Assembly (NCBI GenBank): GCA_965277075.1
Contig: OZ255707.1
Coordinates: 3,162,001 to 3,226,000, forward strand
Length of the DNA: 64,000 nt
Direction of reading: 5' to 3'
Source of the DNA: Lustribacter sp965277075
GTDB lineage: Bacteria > Vulcanimicrobiota > Vulcanimicrobiia > Vulcanimicrobiales > Vulcanimicrobiaceae
Both the position numbers and the translations under genes were made by a program. This document shows positions 7,903-16,304 of the stretch, piece by piece (the first letter of the stretch is position 1; every line of letters begins with the position of its first letter). The notes below the pieces were generated by a model. That model was not told the DNA's origin, did no database searches, and saw nothing but the letters and a program-made list of their open reading frames with translations.

Positions 7903-10878
7903 ATGCGTTTTCTCGATACGCGCCGCATCGCATTTGCGAGCGCGGCATCGTTCCTGTTGACCGGCGGTACGCTCGTCGCGCCGGCGCTGGGCGCCGGCGC
8001 GCCCGGGCCGAGCGTTTCCGCGATCGTCTCGCCGGCGACGCAACTCGCGCAGGCGGCGACGGGAACGATCACGGGGACGGTCGTGACCGCTGCAGGCGCG
8101 CCGCTGGGCGGCGCGGTGATCGTCGTCGGCGGACCGACGACGATCACCGCGACGAGCGATTCGACCGGTGCGTTCACGGTCGCCGTTCCGCCCGGCCTCT
8201 ATCGCGTCTCCGTCTCGCACGCGGGCTTTCGCGTTACATCGCTGAACGATATCACGGTGATCGCGGGCGCGAGCCAGCCGTTGTCCGTCACGTTGTCGGC
8301 GCTCGACCTCTCGTCGCTGCAGACGATCGGCCGGATAACGACCGGCCGGAACGGCGGTACGATCAACAGTGGTGCCGCGGTACAATCGGTTGTTACCGCG
8401 CAAGCATTCCAGAACTATCCCAGCCCCCAGATCAACGACGTCTTGCAACGTATCCCCGATGTCGTCATCCAGAAGCTCGGTACGCAACAGGATCAGGCGA
8501 TCGTCGTCGGCGGATTGCAACCGTATGAAACGCAGGTGTTGATCGACGGGCATCCCATCGCGCTCGGTCAGTACGGCGTGTGGTTCTCGCAGTATTTCCC
8601 GACCTTTCTGGTCGGGTCCGTCGAGACGCAAAGCGGGCCCGGTAACACGACGCCGTTCGCGAACATCGCGGTCGGCGGTACCGCGAACATTCAAACGCCG
8701 GCGTTCACGACGCGAACGACAGCGCAAGTCGTCGTCGGCGACGACACGTACCTATCGCAAAACATCACCGCCCTCTTTACCGGGAAAATCGGCAACTTGA
8801 GCTATGTCCTGGGCGCCGGCTACAGCGGCTTGAACGACTACTTCTTTCATAAATCGGCGTGTGACGTCTACACGCCGTCACCGGGTCCGCGATTCCCCGG
8901 CGGAGCCCCGGGCGCGAACCAAGCCGGTTACTCCGGTATCGTCGCGTTCTGCGGAGACTTCAGCAGCTCACTCATCAACAAGGGCACCGTCTACAAGCTC
9001 AAATACGATTTTTCGCCGACGACGTCTATCGAGGCCGGTTTCGTCGGGTCATACGGTGGTTTCTCGCCCCAGGGCTCCGCCTGGGGCAACTCGCTGGGCG
9101 CCGTAGACGTGATCGATTGCGTTCCGGGAACGCAATTTTGCAACAACCCCTCGTACTCGAATCTGGTCGGCAAAACGATCCAAGGTTACTTCTGGTATCC
9201 CGGGACGCAACTCTTCAACAATCAGCAGCTTTTCACCGGACAACTGCGCACGTCGTTCGGTGATACGACGCTGCTGATCCGGCCGTACCTCGGATCGATT
9301 CAACCGGAAACGTATGACGGCGGCGGCGAGGGCGCGTACCCTGCGTTTTTCAGTCCCGACGCAACCTATCCGCCATGCCCGGCCATTCCGCCGAACGCCG
9401 GCCCCTTCGACGGACCGACATCGACGTGTTACGCGGGCCCGCAGACCGTGCCGGCCGGCGCGAAGGTTCCGGCGGTGCCGCCGGGTGCGCAGTCGTTTCC
9501 CGGCGCGAACTCCTTCGAATATTTCAGCTGTCCGCCGGGCAACATCTTCGCCTTCCAACAGCTGAACAGCCCGAGCGGGACGGCCACCACGGTCAACGGC
9601 CGTCAGCTCTGCTACCAGTATCCGTACAGCACGTTCGAGCTCGACACGCTCTACGGCACGACGTTCTCGCTGAGCCATCCGATCGGCGACGGCTTCCTCG
9701 ATCTGACGTACGACTATCACGGTCAGAGTACGTTCGCGTATGCGAACGCTCCGGCGAACATTCAAGTTCCGTATTCGGGAACGCGCTTTTCGACGATCTC
9801 GCTCACCGGCGACATTCGGTCGATCAAGAATATCTCGATCCCGTTCGGCATTTATAACACGAGCTGGACCGTCAACGGCCAGATCATCAACACCAATCCG
9901 AACAACAACTTCTGTGCCGGCGCGACCGCCGGTGACGGAACGATCTGTGGCCTGCAGCGCTACGAGACGCATGTCGACCCGCACGTCGCCGTCGTGTGGC
10001 GGCCGAATGCCAACGATGCGGTGCGTATTGCGTACGGCACATCGACGACGTATCCGTTCATCGGCGATCTCAGCGGCGCGCCGGCTTTCCAGCCGCCGGC
10101 TTCCGGCTATTCCAGCGGACTCCTGACCTATAAGACGCCGACGCTCTTGCCCGAACACAGCCTCGCATTCAGCATCGGGGCCGATCATCGCTTTGCCAAC
10201 GGCTCCGTTCTCAGCCTCGACTTCACGAACACGATCGTGCATAACGTCTTCCAGCAGATTCTTTCCTCGAGCCCGGGCGACCCGAATCTCGGCGTGTTCA
10301 CGCCGCTCAACATCGCGCTGTTGCAATCGAAGGTCGGCGTGCTCAAGTATGTGTACGCGCCGGCGGCCGGCATCGGTTTCAATCTCCAAGTCGCCGCCGA
10401 CAGTTCGATCACGAGCGGCATTCCGGCGAACCTCATGTCGTCATTTCCGCTGACGCTGCCGGCGAACAATGTGCAGATATGCGGTAACGGGCTCTTTACC
10501 CCGGGCGCTGCGACGTGCATTCCCTACCTGAAAGGCTACGGTCAATTCACCTATACGTCGCGTTCCGGTTTTTATAGCGGCCTCGGCTTCGACTACGAAG
10601 GAAAAAACAACGCCTACTACCAGCCGCCGTTCGCGATCTTCGATTTTACCGCACGTCAAACACTCGTCAAAGGGTTGGACCTGCAAATCTCAGTGCAGAA
10701 TTTGCTCAATACCAACTCCTACGAACATCTTGCGGCGCCGAACCTCGGCACGCCGATCACATCGAACTACACGCTCGACGGACATACGATCTTGCAAGGC
10801 AGCTATCCGACCTATCTCATTCCGGCGGCGACGCGTACGTTGCGTTTCCAACTTCGCTACCACTTCGGCCGCGCGTAG
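7903..10878 (+). CDS. TonB-dependent receptor-like outer-membrane protein with N-terminal CarbopepD_reg-type domain
   Basis: A large exported protein (991 residues from the ATG at 7903; an upstream ATG at 7864 is possible). A signal peptide (RRIAFASAASFLLTGGTLV) is followed by a carboxypeptidase-regulatory-like beta domain at about residues 45-130 (ITGTVVTAAGAPLGGAVI, then GLYRVSVSHAGF). Next comes a plug-like domain (INDVLQRIPDVVIQKLGTQQ, then VLIDGHPIALGQYGVW), and then a long beta-rich barrel region with alternating aromatic residues up to the C-terminus RTLRFQLRYHFGRA. This is the layout of SusC/TonB-type receptors that import large or scarce substrates across an outer membrane. Several cysteine-containing loops in the barrel are unusual. 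The ligand is unknown. Confidence 0.82.
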   Translation: MRFLDTRRIAFASAASFLLTGGTLVAPALGAGAPGPSVSAIVSPATQLAQAATGTITGTVVTAAGAPLGGAVIVVGGPTTITATSDSTGAFTVAVPPGLYRVSVSHAGFRVTSLNDITVIAGASQPLSVTLSALDLSSLQTIGRITTGRNGGTINSGAAVQSVVTAQAFQNYPSPQINDVLQRIPDVVIQKLGTQQDQAIVVGGLQPYETQVLIDGHPIALGQYGVWFSQYFPTFLVGSVETQSGPGNTTPFANIAVGGTANIQTPAFTTRTTAQVVVGDDTYLSQNITALFTGKIGNLSYVLGAGYSGLNDYFFHKSACDVYTPSPGPRFPGGAPGANQAGYSGIVAFCGDFSSSLINKGTVYKLKYDFSPTTSIEAGFVGSYGGFSPQGSAWGNSLGAVDVIDCVPGTQFCNNPSYSNLVGKTIQGYFWYPGTQLFNNQQLFTGQLRTSFGDTTLLIRPYLGSIQPETYDGGGEGAYPAFFSPDATYPPCPAIPPNAGPFDGPTSTCYAGPQTVPAGAKVPAVPPGAQSFPGANSFEYFSCPPGNIFAFQQLNSPSGTATTVNGRQLCYQYPYSTFELDTLYGTTFSLSHPIGDGFLDLTYDYHGQSTFAYANAPANIQVPYSGTRFSTISLTGDIRSIKNISIPFGIYNTSWTVNGQIINTNPNNNFCAGATAGDGTICGLQRYETHVDPHVAVVWRPNANDAVRIAYGTSTTYPFIGDLSGAPAFQPPASGYSSGLLTYKTPTLLPEHSLAFSIGADHRFANGSVLSLDFTNTIVHNVFQQILSSSPGDPNLGVFTPLNIALLQSKVGVLKYVYAPAAGIGFNLQVAADSSITSGIPANLMSSFPLTLPANNVQICGNGLFTPGAATCIPYLKGYGQFTYTSRSGFYSGLGFDYEGKNNAYYQPPFAIFDFTARQTLVKGLDLQISVQNLLNTNSYEHLAAPNLGTPITSNYTLDGHTILQGSYPTYLIPAATRTLRFQLRYHFGRA

Positions 10879-10904
10879 CGCGGCCGGCGTTCGACGGTAC
10901 GCGG

Positions 10905-11438
10905 CTAGCGGAAACGGCCGCCGTGGCCGATGCCGACGCCGATTCCGATACGCGGCGCGAAGCCATAACCGTAACCGTAACCGTAACGATAACCATAGGC
11001 GGGAAACGGATAGGCGCCGTAGCCGAAACCGTAACCGGGATAGCCGTACGCGGGATACGGATAGACCGGTACCGCGCCGTACGACTGATACGGCGTGTCG
11101 ATTTGGTTCGCGTCGAGCACGTTGCCGCGGTTGACGCCGTGGATCGTTACCGACATGCCGGGTGAGAGGGTCAATCCGGTCGGATTGATGATCGTGCCTT
11201 GGTGCAGTTCGACGTTGTCGATGAAGCCGCCGCGGTCGTCGCGCACGCGCAACGTAAAACCGCCGTCGAACGAGACGATGTGCCCGTGGATGACGTCCTC
11301 GTCGTTCCCGTAGGTCGGACGAGCGTAGGATGGCGAGTCGGCCGGTGCTTGAGCGTCGGCTTGCGCGAAGGCGACCACCGGAGCGGTAACGACGGCCGCC
11401 GCCAACATGGCGGCGAAAAAACGGAGAGGCGGAGACAT
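10905..11438 (-). CDS. Secreted protein with Tyr/Gly/Pro-rich C-terminal tail
   Basis: A 177-residue exported protein. The signal peptide (RFFAAMLAAAVVTAPVVAFA) is followed by a small beta domain at about residues 45-110 (HGHIVSFDGGFTLRVRDDRG, then LSPGMSVTIHG), which looks like an OB-fold-like domain. Residues from about 118 on are low-complexity YP/YG repeats (YPAYGYPGYGFGYG, YRYGYGYGYGF) ending GIGVGIGHGGRFR. At DNA level the tail contains a tandem hexamer (ACCGTA) around 10965-10990. It may be a surface or cell-wall-associated protein; the function is unknown. Convergent with the TonB-like receptor. Confidence 0.65.
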   Translation of the reverse strand: MSPPLRFFAAMLAAAVVTAPVVAFAQADAQAPADSPSYARPTYGNDEDVIHGHIVSFDGGFTLRVRDDRGGFIDNVELHQGTIINPTGLTLSPGMSVTIHGVNRGNVLDANQIDTPYQSYGAVPVYPYPAYGYPGYGFGYGAYPFPAYGYRYGYGYGYGFAPRIGIGVGIGHGGRFR

Positions 11439-11480
11439 GGTCGGAGTATACCCGCGGAGGAACTCTCAAAGCGGCCGGTG

Positions 11481-12065
11481 CTACCAGCCCTCGCTGCCCG
11501 GTTCACCCTTGATCGGTCCCGTCAACCGCGACGTTACCCAGCCGCCATAAAAGCCGCCCGGCTGCCCCGTCACGCGTTCGCCGTCGAGCGTGCAGATGAG
11601 CCGGGCTGCGTAGAACGCGAAACGTCCGGCGATGCGCGCGAAGCCGCACCCGAGATCGTCAAGCGGATCCGCGTAGCTCCATGCTGCAGCGGCCAGCCGC
11701 ATCCCGTCGACCACCACGTCATAGGTCCAAGCGACGCCTTTCCATTCGCAGATGCTCCACTGCTCCGTGCGCGCGAGCGCCGTGACGCCGCAGTCGGCCG
11801 GCGGCAGATAATAACATGGCGCACCGGCGGTTTCGAGCACGCGTTCGGCGTGCTCCGTGTCGGCGATGACGCGCTCGCCGCAGGCGACGATCACCCGTGC
11901 CGCTACCGGCTCGACCCGCGGCGGACGTGGAAACGACCAGACTGATTCCTGACCCGGACCGCTTGGTGCGATCGCGCGCGGGCGCGTTGCGAAACGCCAC
12001 GCGTCGCGTGCTCGCGGAACGAGCCGGAGCAATTCGTCGTTGGCCGGCGGCGTGCGCACCTTCAT
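11481..12065 (-). CDS. DUF427 domain-containing protein
   Basis: A 194-residue cytoplasmic protein of the DUF427 family. Its core is the short beta domain containing RVIVACGERVIADTEHAERV, CYYLPPADCGVTAL and ICEWKGVAWTYDVVVDG, with the aromatic-rich segment AWSYADPL typical of the family. DUF427 proteins have no established biochemical role. It is convergent with nothing and lies divergent from the secreted protein at 12166, separated by about 100 bases. Confidence 0.85.
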   Translation of the reverse strand: MKVRTPPANDELLRLVPRARDAWRFATRPRAIAPSGPGQESVWSFPRPPRVEPVAARVIVACGERVIADTEHAERVLETAGAPCYYLPPADCGVTALARTEQWSICEWKGVAWTYDVVVDGMRLAAAAWSYADPLDDLGCGFARIAGRFAFYAARLICTLDGERVTGQPGGFYGGWVTSRLTGPIKGEPGSEGW

Positions 12066-12165
12066 TGATGTACGCGGCGGCGCGCGACGTTACCGGCCTG
12101 CGAGAGCGATTCGCGAACATTCTCTTGCACGACAAACCGCTTGCCCATATACTGGGGCAATGTGG

Positions 12166-12699
12166 ATGTCCCGACGATTCCTCGCTGCGGGTGCAACGCT
12201 TGGTATCGCGATCTGTGTGCTCGCTCCTGAACCGGCCGGCGCCATCGTCGGTCCGGCTTCTGGTCAACGAATCGCGATCAAGCGCTGCGAGCCGTCGCAG
12301 AACGTCACGACGACGCCGATCGGTTTTGCACCGGGATTCTACCCTGGCGGCCGTTATTATTGGGATGACCCGTTCGGTTACCCGTACTATCAGCGGCCGG
12401 TCGCGGTGAACCAATCGGGCTCGCTGAGCATCGATTATGTCAACGCTACGCCGGTCGTGATGCGCACGATCGAGTTCGGCCTCATCGCTAACGGCAGACT
12501 GGTTGCCGAAGTGCGCGACGTAGGGACGTTCTCACCGGGCATCGAGATCAAACATCAATTCGGTCTCGATCCCAACGTATTTCCGCTGCGCACGGCGCTC
12601 GCGCAGTGCCTTCCCTTACGAATCACGTACTCCGATCACGCGACCTGGGTCAATCCGCGGTTGCAGGGGTTACGCCGGGCGATTCTCGCGCCGCAGTAA
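12166..12699 (+). CDS. Small secreted protein, paralogous to the protein at 5570
   Basis: An exported protein of 177 residues. The signal peptide (SRRFLAAGATLGIAICVLAP) is followed by a Pro/Tyr-rich linker (FYPGGRYYWDDPFGYPYYQR) and a beta domain with VRDVGTFSPGIEIKHQFGL and SDHATWVNPRLQG. That domain echoes the smaller secreted protein at 5570-5983. I chose the ATG at 12166 because a GGGG lies eight bases upstream; the ATG at 12160 is too close to it. The downstream glycosyltransferase starts two bases after the stop, so the two are probably co-transcribed. Function unknown. Confidence 0.68.
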   Translation: MSRRFLAAGATLGIAICVLAPEPAGAIVGPASGQRIAIKRCEPSQNVTTTPIGFAPGFYPGGRYYWDDPFGYPYYQRPVAVNQSGSLSIDYVNATPVVMRTIEFGLIANGRLVAEVRDVGTFSPGIEIKHQFGLDPNVFPLRTALAQCLPLRITYSDHATWVNPRLQGLRRAILAPQ

Positions 12700-12701
12700 A
12701 C

Positions 12702-13616
12702 GTGGGGACGCGGCCGCTCAACGTGCTGGTCTGGCACGTGCACGGCTCGTGGCTTTCTGCCTTCGTCTCGGGAACGCACCGCTACTTGCTGCCCGTTCAC
12801 CTCGAAGACACGTCCGGACGCCGGCGCGCCGAATGGCCGCAATCGGTCGTCGAACTGACGCCGGATGCGGGACGCGTCACCGATATCGACGTCGTCGTCT
12901 TTCAACGACTCGAAGAAATACACGCGGTCCGCGAATGGATCGGTGACCGTTCCATCCCGTCGATCTACGTCGAGCACAATACGCCGGAAGGCCGCATCAA
13001 CGAAATGCGGCATCCGCTTGCCGATCGTGACGACGTCGATATCGTTCACGTCACGCACTTCAACGCGCTGTTCTGGGATACGGGCTCGGCCCGCACGCGA
13101 ATCATCGAGCACGGGATTCCCGATCCCGGATACCGCTATTCGGGAACGCTGTTGCGGACGGCCGTCGTAATCAACGAAGCGCAACGCCGCGCTCGCGTTA
13201 CCGGAACTGACCTACTACCGCGTTTCGAGCGCGTCGCGCCGATCGATCACTTCGGCATCGGGACACCGGACGATCTCCCGCAACACGCGTTGCACGACGC
13301 GGTCGCGCAGCGCCGCGTCTACCTCCATCCGTATCGATGGACGTCGCTCGGGCTGGCGCTGCTCGAAGCCATGCTGCTCGGGATGCCGGTCGTTGCGCTC
13401 GCGACGACCGAGAATCCCTTGGCGGTGACACCGGAAACGGGCGTGTGCACGAACGATGTCGGCGCGGCCGCCGACGCGATCCGTTGGCTAATGGACGATC
13501 GCGACGCCGCGCTCCGGTTCGGACGCGCGGGCCGCGCGCATGTGCTCGCGCGGTACAACCTGGTCACGTTCTTGCGTGCGTGGGATGCGCTGATGCGCGA
13601 GGTAACGCGATCGTGA
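12702..13616 (+). CDS. Glycosyltransferase (GT-B fold, GT1/GT4-like)
   Basis: A 304-residue glycosyltransferase. The N-terminal half (LNVLVWHVHGSWLSAFVSGT) and the C-terminal nucleotide-sugar-binding half (VYLHPYRWTSLGLALLEAML, then LGMPVVALATTENP) have the GT-B pattern, with the E of ALLEAM in the EX7E-like position. It is short for GT4. The GTG at 12702 follows the preceding stop by two bases. Its 3' end overlaps the convergent broken MFS gene by 53 bases. With sqdB and another glycosyltransferase nearby it may act on envelope glycolipids, but the substrate is not known. Confidence 0.8.
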   Translation: MGTRPLNVLVWHVHGSWLSAFVSGTHRYLLPVHLEDTSGRRRAEWPQSVVELTPDAGRVTDIDVVVFQRLEEIHAVREWIGDRSIPSIYVEHNTPEGRINEMRHPLADRDDVDIVHVTHFNALFWDTGSARTRIIEHGIPDPGYRYSGTLLRTAVVINEAQRRARVTGTDLLPRFERVAPIDHFGIGTPDDLPQHALHDAVAQRRVYLHPYRWTSLGLALLEAMLLGMPVVALATTENPLAVTPETGVCTNDVGAAADAIRWLMDDRDAALRFGRAGRAHVLARYNLVTFLRAWDALMREVTRS

Positions 13617-14639
13617 GAATCGCAGCGCCGGCTCCGGGCAACGCGAGCGGACCGGCCGTCGCGATAACGACACCACCTACGGCCGAGCCGATCGCAATGC
13701 CGGCGTTGAATGCCGTAAGGCTCAGGGCGAGACCGATCTCCGGCGCACCTTGCGCGCCTTCCGCCAGCTGCCGGTTCACGGCCGGCGCGAACCCCCACGA
13801 TGTGAGTGCCCACGCGATGACTGCGAACGCTGCCCCGATCGGCGTGCGCATGGTGAGGGAGAAGCAAAGAAATTCGACGAGCGTCCCGGCGACACAAACG
13901 ATGATCGTTCGATGCGAACCGTACCGGTCGACGGCGATGCCGCCGACGATGTTCCCGCCAATTCCGGCGACGCCGTACAGCGCGAGGAGCCAGGCCGTCG
14001 TCGTCGCGTCGAAGCCGCCCGCCGCCGCAGCACGACCGTGCGCCGCGCTTCGATGCGCAGGACGTCGCGCCGGCGGTTCACCTGCGCCGCCGACGTTGGC
14101 GGCACGACGACCGCGGCGAGAATTGCCGCACCGAACGCGCTCGCGCCGACGCCGGCGAACGCATACCGCCAACTCCAGTGATCGGCCAGCACAACGCCGA
14201 TCGGGACGCCGAACGTTGCCGCCGCCGCGAAGCCGGCGAAGACGATGCCGTGCGCGCGGCCGCGCGTCGCGTCGTCGGCGAAGACGTCAACCATCGCGAG
14301 GGCGAGCGTCGTTGCGGCGGCCGAGCCGATCGCCGCGATGACGCGCATCGCAAGCACGAAGGCGAACGTTGTGCCGAATGCGGCGGCTACGTTCGCCAGC
14401 GTGACGACGACGAGCGCTACGAGCAACACGGTGCGGCGGTCGAGGCGTCCGAGGGCGACCGCGAGCGGCCATGACACGCAGGCGAACGTGAGCGCGTACA
14501 TGCCGACGAGCTGACCGGCGGCCGAGAGCGTAACGCGCAAATCGCGCGCCACTTCAGGTAAGATACCGGCCAGCATCAGTTCGCCGAATCCCAACGCGAA
14601 GGTGGCGACGGTCAGCGCGAGGAGAGGCCCGATCCGCAA
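13564..14639 (-). pseudogene. MFS transporter (DHA1-like), disrupted by frameshift and apparent small deletion
   Basis: A major-facilitator drug/sugar efflux-type transporter broken in two frames. The first half, from the ATG at 14639, has TM1-6 (ALGFGELMLAGILPEVARDL, the RRTVLLVALVVVTLAN loop) and reads to about 14040. The second half continues in another frame from about 14020 (GGFDATTTAWLLALYGVAGI, then GGIAVDRYGS) to the stop at 13564. The join seems to lack about 25-30 residues around TM7 as well as being out of frame. The gene is therefore a pseudogene, or an assembly error in a GC-rich stretch. It follows the two-domain glycosyltransferase gene by six bases. Confidence 0.8.
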
Positions 14640-14645
14640 TGTGCG

Positions 14646-16304
14646 CTAGACGGGAGCGGCGGTCCCGCGAAAAAGCTGCAGGATCGAGGCGCGTCCCGCA
14701 TTCACCAAAGCACGCGCGCTCGGATGTTTTTGGAAGATCGCTTGGTGGGCGATCGTGTACCGTTCGCGCGTGTCGGCGTTCGACCGGTTTGATCCGTCGG
14801 TGCGCACGAAGTACAGCGACGTCACGTCCGGTACGCGCGCCCACTCCCGGCCGGCTGCCAGTCGCATCCAAAACTCGAAGTCTTCGTTCGCTCCGAGCCG
14901 TTCGTCGACGTCGCCGACGTCGGCGACGATCGCGCGCCGGAACATGATGGCGGTCGTGGCGAGGCTGCCGGCCCACTGGATTTCGGCATGGTCGAGCACC
15001 GCATCGTGCGCGAGGAACGCGTCGGCGTGATGGTGGCCGTTCGCATCGGTCGACGCGAACGCGTTGAGCATCTGCCCGTAGGCGACGTCGAGGCCGCTGC
15101 GCTCGAGCGCCCCGGCGAGCGCTGCGATATGGTCGGGAAACATCTCGTCGTCATCGTCGAAGAAGATGATGAACGCACCGTGCGCCGCGTGCATCCCCGT
15201 GTTGCGCGCGGCGGCCGGTCCGCCGTTCTCCGCACGATCGATCAGCCGCGCGCGTGGAAAACGCGCCACGACATCGCCGACGTCGCAGCCGGCATCGTTC
15301 ACGACAACGATTTCGAGTGCGGGATATGATTGCCGTTCGATTGTCGCGAGCGTGTCGGCCAGGACGACGCGCCGGTTGAATGTCGTCACGACCACGCTCA
15401 CGAGCGGAGGTGCTTTGGCATGAATCATCGCCGCGCGCGGTGCGGGGGACTCGGGCGGCTGCCGCGTGCGCATGCGCGGGCGTGTCGCACCGAGCGCGTC
15501 CGCGACCGCCGCGACGATACTGGTCCGATTCCACGGCTCGAATGTCGCCACGTCTCGGAGCACTTCGGTCGCGCCGCTACGCGAACTGACGGCGAGCGGA
15601 ACGCCGAGCGCCGCGAGGATGCGCGACGTCCCGGGATCGTCCGCGGCGTCGACGATGACACGCGCCCGCCCGAGCGCAGCAGCCGCCATCTCCGGCGCGA
15701 CGAAGCGTAACGGCGAGTGGATGCGCGGTGCATCACGCGCCACGATGGTCACCGGCAGCGTCAGGTCGCCGAGCGCCGTAACAAACATACCGAGTGCGCT
15801 GCCGCGCTCGTGCGGCGCGTACACGACGACATCGGCTCGTTCGGCCTCGTCGATGACGAGCGCGGGCGGACCGACGACGACGACGTCGACGTCGACGGGA
15901 ATGGTGCCGAGCTCGAGCTCGATGCGCCCGCGTTCCGCGTGCGACCGCACGATGAGCACATCGGAAAGCCGGACGAATTCGTGCAACGCGGCACGGTCCT
16001 CCGCTGAAATCGGATAGCGCGCATGCACGTCGATCGAGTCGGCGAAACCCTGCAGCATCAAGCGCACTTCGTCCCAGGTCTGGTAGGCGACGGCGAGTGT
16101 CAGCGCTTTGGTGCGCGCCAATCGCGTTGCTTGATCGGGCCAGATCAGCGACGACGCGAAGTGCGTACCGCCGCGTCGAAGTTCGACTGCAGTGGCCAGC
16201 GCCGCTTGCGCGAACGCCGGCTCCGCGACGATCGCGTCACCGTCGCCGCGCGCAACGCGGTCGGCGAAGCGCACCGCATCTTCGCCGATGGCGCGAACGT
16301 TCAC
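14646..16304 (-). CDS. Two-domain glycosyltransferase (degenerate GT-B-like region fused to GT2)
   Basis: A 552-residue protein. Residues 300-540 are a GT2 (GT-A fold) domain: LVSVVVTTFNRRVVLADTLA, EIVVVNDAGCD, GGPAAARNTGMHAAHGAFII, then the metal-binding FFDDDDEM at 381-388 and an ED motif in LGANEDFEFWMRLA. Residues 60-280 resemble a reduced GT-B C-terminal half (RIHSPLRFVAPEMAAAALG, GTSRILAALGVPLAVSSRSG) without clear catalytic residues. The GTG start overlaps the sqdB stop by four bases (GTGA), implying coupled translation. It is a candidate for the sugar-transfer step that uses the sqdB product, although it is not recognisably SqdX or SqdD. Confidence 0.78.
   Translation of the reverse strand: MNVRAIGEDAVRFADRVARGDGDAIVAEPAFAQAALATAVELRRGGTHFASSLIWPDQATRLARTKALTLAVAYQTWDEVRLMLQGFADSIDVHARYPISAEDRAALHEFVRLSDVLIVRSHAERGRIELELGTIPVDVDVVVVGPPALVIDEAERADVVVYAPHERGSALGMFVTALGDLTLPVTIVARDAPRIHSPLRFVAPEMAAAALGRARVIVDAADDPGTSRILAALGVPLAVSSRSGATEVLRDVATFEPWNRTSIVAAVADALGATRPRMRTRQPPESPAPRAAMIHAKAPPLVSVVVTTFNRRVVLADTLATIERQSYPALEIVVVNDAGCDVGDVVARFPRARLIDRAENGGPAAARNTGMHAAHGAFIIFFDDDDEMFPDHIAALAGALERSGLDVAYGQMLNAFASTDANGHHHADAFLAHDAVLDHAEIQWAGSLATTAIMFRRAIVADVGDVDERLGANEDFEFWMRLAAGREWARVPDVTSLYFVRTDGSNRSNADTRERYTIAHQAIFQKHPSARALVNAGRASILQLFRGTAAPV

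Noticed and set aside
10960..10995. Tandem CCGTAA hexamers suggesting a CRISPR or satellite
   Set aside because: They lie inside the coding region of the Tyr/Gly-rich protein and encode its YG repeats; no spacer structure exists.
12702..13616. SqdX sulfoquinovosyltransferase
   Set aside because: It is short, lacks the SqdX N-terminal pattern and lies on the opposite strand from sqdB; only a generic GT-B call is supported.
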